This document shows, piece by piece, positions 33,401 to 34,944 of a DNA stretch of 34,944 nt; within the stretch, counting starts at the first letter, position 1, and each line of letters starts with the position of its first letter. Source of the DNA: JAYFRE01 sp034926235 (GTDB lineage Bacteria; Pseudomonadota; Alphaproteobacteria; Rhodospirillales; Magnetospirillaceae); the NCBI GenBank assembly GCA_034926235.1, contig JAYFRE010000084.1, positions 1 through 34,944 on the forward strand, in the 5' to 3' direction. The position numbers and the translations under genes were made by a program. The notes below the pieces were generated by a model. It was not told the origin of the DNA and ran no database searches. It saw nothing but the letters and a program-made list of their open reading frames with translations.

Positions 33401-33544
33401 ATAGGCCGAAATCTGCACCGTGGGCGAAGCGATGCGTGGATATTGTTCGACCGGCAGGGTCAGGATCGACATGATCCCCGCCAGCATGATGACGATGGCG
33501 ATGACCCAGGCGAAAACCGGGCGGTCAATGAAAAAACGCGACAT
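30401..33544 (-). CDS. RND multidrug efflux pump permease (AcrB/MexB type, HAE-1)
   Basis: A 1047-residue inner membrane drug/proton antiporter (AcrB 1049). It begins MSRFFIDRPVFAWVIAIVIML and has the usual 12 helices and two large periplasmic loops. The proton relay is visible: the Asp pair in LLVDDAIVVVENVERV (helix 4) and Lys in LSAKNAILIVEFAKE (helix 10). FFSGSVGSIYRQF and SGAGSGAQNAIGIGVIGG are conserved landmarks. It is 12 bases after the adaptor gene in an operon order of adaptor, pump and outer membrane factor. Specificity cannot be read from sequence; the HAE-1 class exports hydrophobic drugs. Confidence 0.96.
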   Translation of the reverse strand: MSRFFIDRPVFAWVIAIVIMLAGIMSILTLPVEQYPRIASPTVQISAYYPGASAQTVESTVTQVIEQRMNGIDHLVYMSSTSDSAGNAAIVLTFDSKANPDIAQVQVQNKLQLAMPLLPQEVQSQGVKVAKATKNFLMVVGVISANGRQNQYELADLLTSRVQDPISRVPGVGEVTVFGAQYAMRIWLNPDKLVSYGITTSEVSAAVSAENAEVSVGQLGGNPAMPGQQLNATILAQSRMQTPEQFENILLKVNQDGSQVRLKDVARIEIGSENYEIKARFNGKPSGGIGVKMAVGANALATADAVRSKINELKQFFPEGVEVIYPYDTTPFVRLSIEEVVRTLGEAIILVFLVMYLFLQNFRATLIPTIAIPVVLLGTFGVLAVAGFTINTLTMFAMVLAIGLLVDDAIVVVENVERVMSEDRLGPREATRRSMSQISGALVGIGLVLSAVFVPMAFFSGSVGSIYRQFSITLVSAMALSVLIALVLTPALCATILKPLQEGHEEKKTGFFGLFNKGFNFSRRHYILNVRWSLHRPVRLMLVYAAIIAVLALLFVRLPTSFLPDEDQGIMFVQVQGPAGTTAELTSKSVDQVAAYFREHEKDTVDSVFTLVGFNFAGRGQNNGMAFIRLKDWSLRKDKDKKLKAIIKRSQAALSQVKGAMVFAFAPPAIIELGNATGFDFELIDRSGAGHEALMQARNQMLGMAAQNPKLMGVRPNGLEDTPQYRLVVDREKARALGLSISNINTTISSAWGSAYVNDFIDRGRVKKVYLQADAPYRMLPEDVNRWEVRNSAGGMVPFSTFTSAHWEFGSPQLERYNGSPSRQILGSPAAGYSSGEAMAVMQELASKLPPGFGYEWTGLSYEERLAGSQAPALYALSILVVFLCLAALYESWSIPFAVMLVVPLGVVGAVLAVTLFGLSNDVYFQVGLLTTMGLSAKNAILIVEFAKEIHEQGRSVIGATIEAARQRLRPILMTSMAFILGVLPLAINSGAGSGAQNAIGIGVIGGMLSGTVLAVFFVPLFFVMVQNGLGKPPKRLSLHDTRFQKK

Positions 33545-33556
33545 GAAGACCTCCGG

Positions 33557-34735
33557 TCAGGGCTGGTTGGCGGACGGAGCCGCACCGGCCTCGACGAATT
33601 TGACCTCGGCCCCCGCCGCGATCTTCTGCAATCCTTCGGTCACGATCTTATCGCCCGCCTGGATGCCCTCATTGATCAACCATTTGTCTCCAACGGAAGC
33701 CCCGACCTTGACCGGCTTCGGATTGACCTTGTTGTCGGCCCCGACTACCCACAGGATCGTCGATCCGTTGGCCATGCGCACCAGGGACTTCTGCGGCACC
33801 ATGATGACCTGGTCACGCACGCCCTGCTCAATCTTGGCGCGTACGAACAAACCGGGATAGAGATCGCGCTTCGGATTGGGGAATTCCGCACGCAACCCGA
33901 TCGCGCCGGTGGATTCATCCACCGTGACTTCCGAGAATTGCAGCTTGCCGGGCAGATCATAGGGCACGGCGGATCCGTCCAGCGTCAGTGTCACCGCGAC
34001 ATGGCTGGGATCGGTTTTCTTCAACTGCCCGGATTCAAACGCGCGGCGCAACCGCAGCAATTCGGAACTGGATTGGTTGACATCGACATAGATCGGATCG
34101 AGCTGCGTGATGGTCGCCAGAGGCGGAGCCTGATTGGCGGTGACCAGCGCGCCTTCGGTCACGTTCGACTTGCCGATGCGCCCCGACAACGGCGCATAGA
34201 CCTTGGTGTAATCGAGATTGATCCGCGTCGTGGCCAGGGCGGCCTCGGCGATCATGATCTGCGCTTTGGCCTGATCCAGCTTGGCCATGGCGTCGTCGTA
34301 ATCCTGACGCGAGACGGCGTTGATCTTGACCAGTTCCGCATAGCGTTCCGCCTTGGCCTGAACCGATTTCAGGTTCGCCCGCGCCGCCGCCAGATCCGCC
34401 TGCGCGCTGTGCACCGCCGCCCGGTAGGTGGCCGGATCGATCTGATAAAGCTGCTGGCCGACTTTGACCTCGGAACCTTCCTCGAACAAGCGCTTCAGGA
34501 TGATCCCGCCGACCTGGGGCCGGACTTCGGCCACGTGGAACGCGGTGGTCCGCCCGGGAAATTCTGCGAACAGAGGAAGCTGTTGCGGCGCAACGGTGAC
34601 ACCGATCACCTCGACCGGGGGCTTACCCCCAGGAGCTGCCGCTTTTTGCTGTGGTTGGGAATCACACGCCGAAACCATCGTGGCGGCGGCAAGGACGAAT
34701 GGCAGCACAAGATTTCCTAGGCGCATGGGAAACAT
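33557..34735 (-). CDS. RND efflux periplasmic adaptor (AcrA/MexA type lipoprotein)
   Basis: A 392-residue membrane fusion protein that bridges the pump and the outer membrane channel. The signal sequence ends in a lipobox, MVSAC (Cys24). A beta-barrel and lipoyl halves (EVIGVTVAPQQLPLF, GRTTAFHVAEVRPQVGGII and RIGKSNVTEGALVTANQ) flank an alpha-helical hairpin (about 95-165). The first Met (34735) is used; Met4 at 34726 is possible and neither has a clear ribosome site. It is the first gene of the efflux operon. Confidence 0.95.
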   Translation of the reverse strand: MFPMRLGNLVLPFVLAAATMVSACDSQPQQKAAAPGGKPPVEVIGVTVAPQQLPLFAEFPGRTTAFHVAEVRPQVGGIILKRLFEEGSEVKVGQQLYQIDPATYRAAVHSAQADLAAARANLKSVQAKAERYAELVKINAVSRQDYDDAMAKLDQAKAQIMIAEAALATTRINLDYTKVYAPLSGRIGKSNVTEGALVTANQAPPLATITQLDPIYVDVNQSSSELLRLRRAFESGQLKKTDPSHVAVTLTLDGSAVPYDLPGKLQFSEVTVDESTGAIGLRAEFPNPKRDLYPGLFVRAKIEQGVRDQVIMVPQKSLVRMANGSTILWVVGADNKVNPKPVKVGASVGDKWLINEGIQAGDKIVTEGLQKIAAGAEVKFVEAGAAPSANQP

Positions 34736-34796
34736 CGCATCTTCGCTAAAGGTAAGGAGCCCCGTCGAGCAAGACGGTAGACAGCCGGAAAAGGCG

Positions 34797-34816
34797 ACTG
34801 TACCCTACAGTACAGT
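34797..34816. promoter_or_regulatory. TetR-type operator in the RND operon promoter
   Basis: ACTGTAC (34797-34803) and GTACAGT (34810-34816) are exact 7-bp reverse complements around a 6-base centre, typical of TetR/AcrR-family operators. It lies 62-81 bases before the adaptor start and overlaps the proposed -10 element at 34802-34807. Confidence 0.75.
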
Positions 34817-34830
34817 TTTTCCACGATCAA
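34802..34830 (-). promoter_or_regulatory. Candidate promoter of the RND efflux operon
   Basis: On the minus strand, TTGATC (34825-34830) and TAGGGT (34802-34807) are 17 bases apart. The -35 is good (four to five of six), the -10 poor (three of six). The -10 lies inside the operator, so a bound repressor would block it. Confidence 0.4.
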
Positions 34831-34910
34831 GCTTAATCCAGTTACGGAATCTTACGCAGACACGAATGTCCACCCCCCATGGAAAAACGATGTACGACCA
34901 GGAAAAAAGC

Positions 34911-34944
34911 ATGGCCGAAAGGCGAGAAAAGTCCCAGACACGAG
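34911..34944 (+). CDS. Possible N terminus of a divergent TetR-family regulator (partial)
   Basis: ATG 34911 follows AGGA with a seven-base gap and opens MAERREKSQTR, the short basic lead that precedes the helix-turn-helix domain of many TetR repressors. An in-frame ATG at 34890 is an alternative start. Only 11 residues are visible before the window ends. The TetR-type operator between it and the efflux operon, and the common divergent layout of such repressors, are the main support. Confidence 0.45.
   Translation, partial: MAERREKSQTR

Overview
The window is high-GC, densely coded chromosomal DNA. Its gene content (alphaproteobacterial-style complex I, bd oxidase with CydX, BKACE enzyme, RND pump with lipoprotein adaptor) fits an alphaproteobacterium, possibly a Rhodospirillales member. 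That placement is an inference from gene content and protein style, not from a marker gene. No rRNA, tRNA, insertion sequence, phage gene or CRISPR array was seen.

Layout: 1-9934 (+) is the distal part of an unusual complex I operon, nuoD(partial)-H-I-J-K, an antiporter-like subunit, an 85-residue two-helix protein, a second antiporter-like subunit, nuoM and nuoN. nuoE, F and G are absent between D and H, and there are four antiporter-type subunits instead of three. A strong bidirectional terminator (9957-9998) closes it against a convergent DUF421/YetF-type membrane protein gene. An orphan TonB gene follows. 11969-18904 (+) is a cytochrome bd operon, cydA-cydB-cydX-cydD-cydC plus a class I methyltransferase; cydX and cydD overlap and a strong hairpin lies at their junction. 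18974-22668 holds a Spy/CpxP-like periplasmic protein (-) facing away from an SDR gene and an OmpR/EnvZ-type two-component pair (+), with a 21-bp palindrome in the shared upstream region.

22669-23699 (+) is a paired SMR transporter, mdtJ-mdtI (polyamine exporter type), behind an AT-rich region with a candidate promoter and a leader of about 210 nt that folds into three successive hairpins. 23853-28761 (-) is a catabolic unit: a PAS/sigma-54 activator gene, then a BKACE-family beta-keto acid cleavage enzyme, a 3-hydroxyacyl-CoA-dehydrogenase-family enzyme and an AtoE-type short-chain fatty acid transporter. A near-consensus sigma-54 promoter and an upstream palindrome sit just before the BKACE gene. 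28938-34735 (-) is a tripartite RND efflux operon (adaptor, pump, outer membrane factor), with a TetR-type operator in its promoter and what looks like the first codons of a divergent regulator at the right edge.

How they work together: the left half is respiratory (proton-pumping quinone reduction and high-affinity oxygen reduction). The right half handles envelope stress, polyamine or drug export, and uptake and cleavage of short-chain keto or hydroxy acids. The most unusual elements are the four-antiporter complex I variant, the sigma-54 activator with GAVTGA in place of GAFTGA, the BKACE with Phe at the amine-recognition position, and the structured mdtJI leader.
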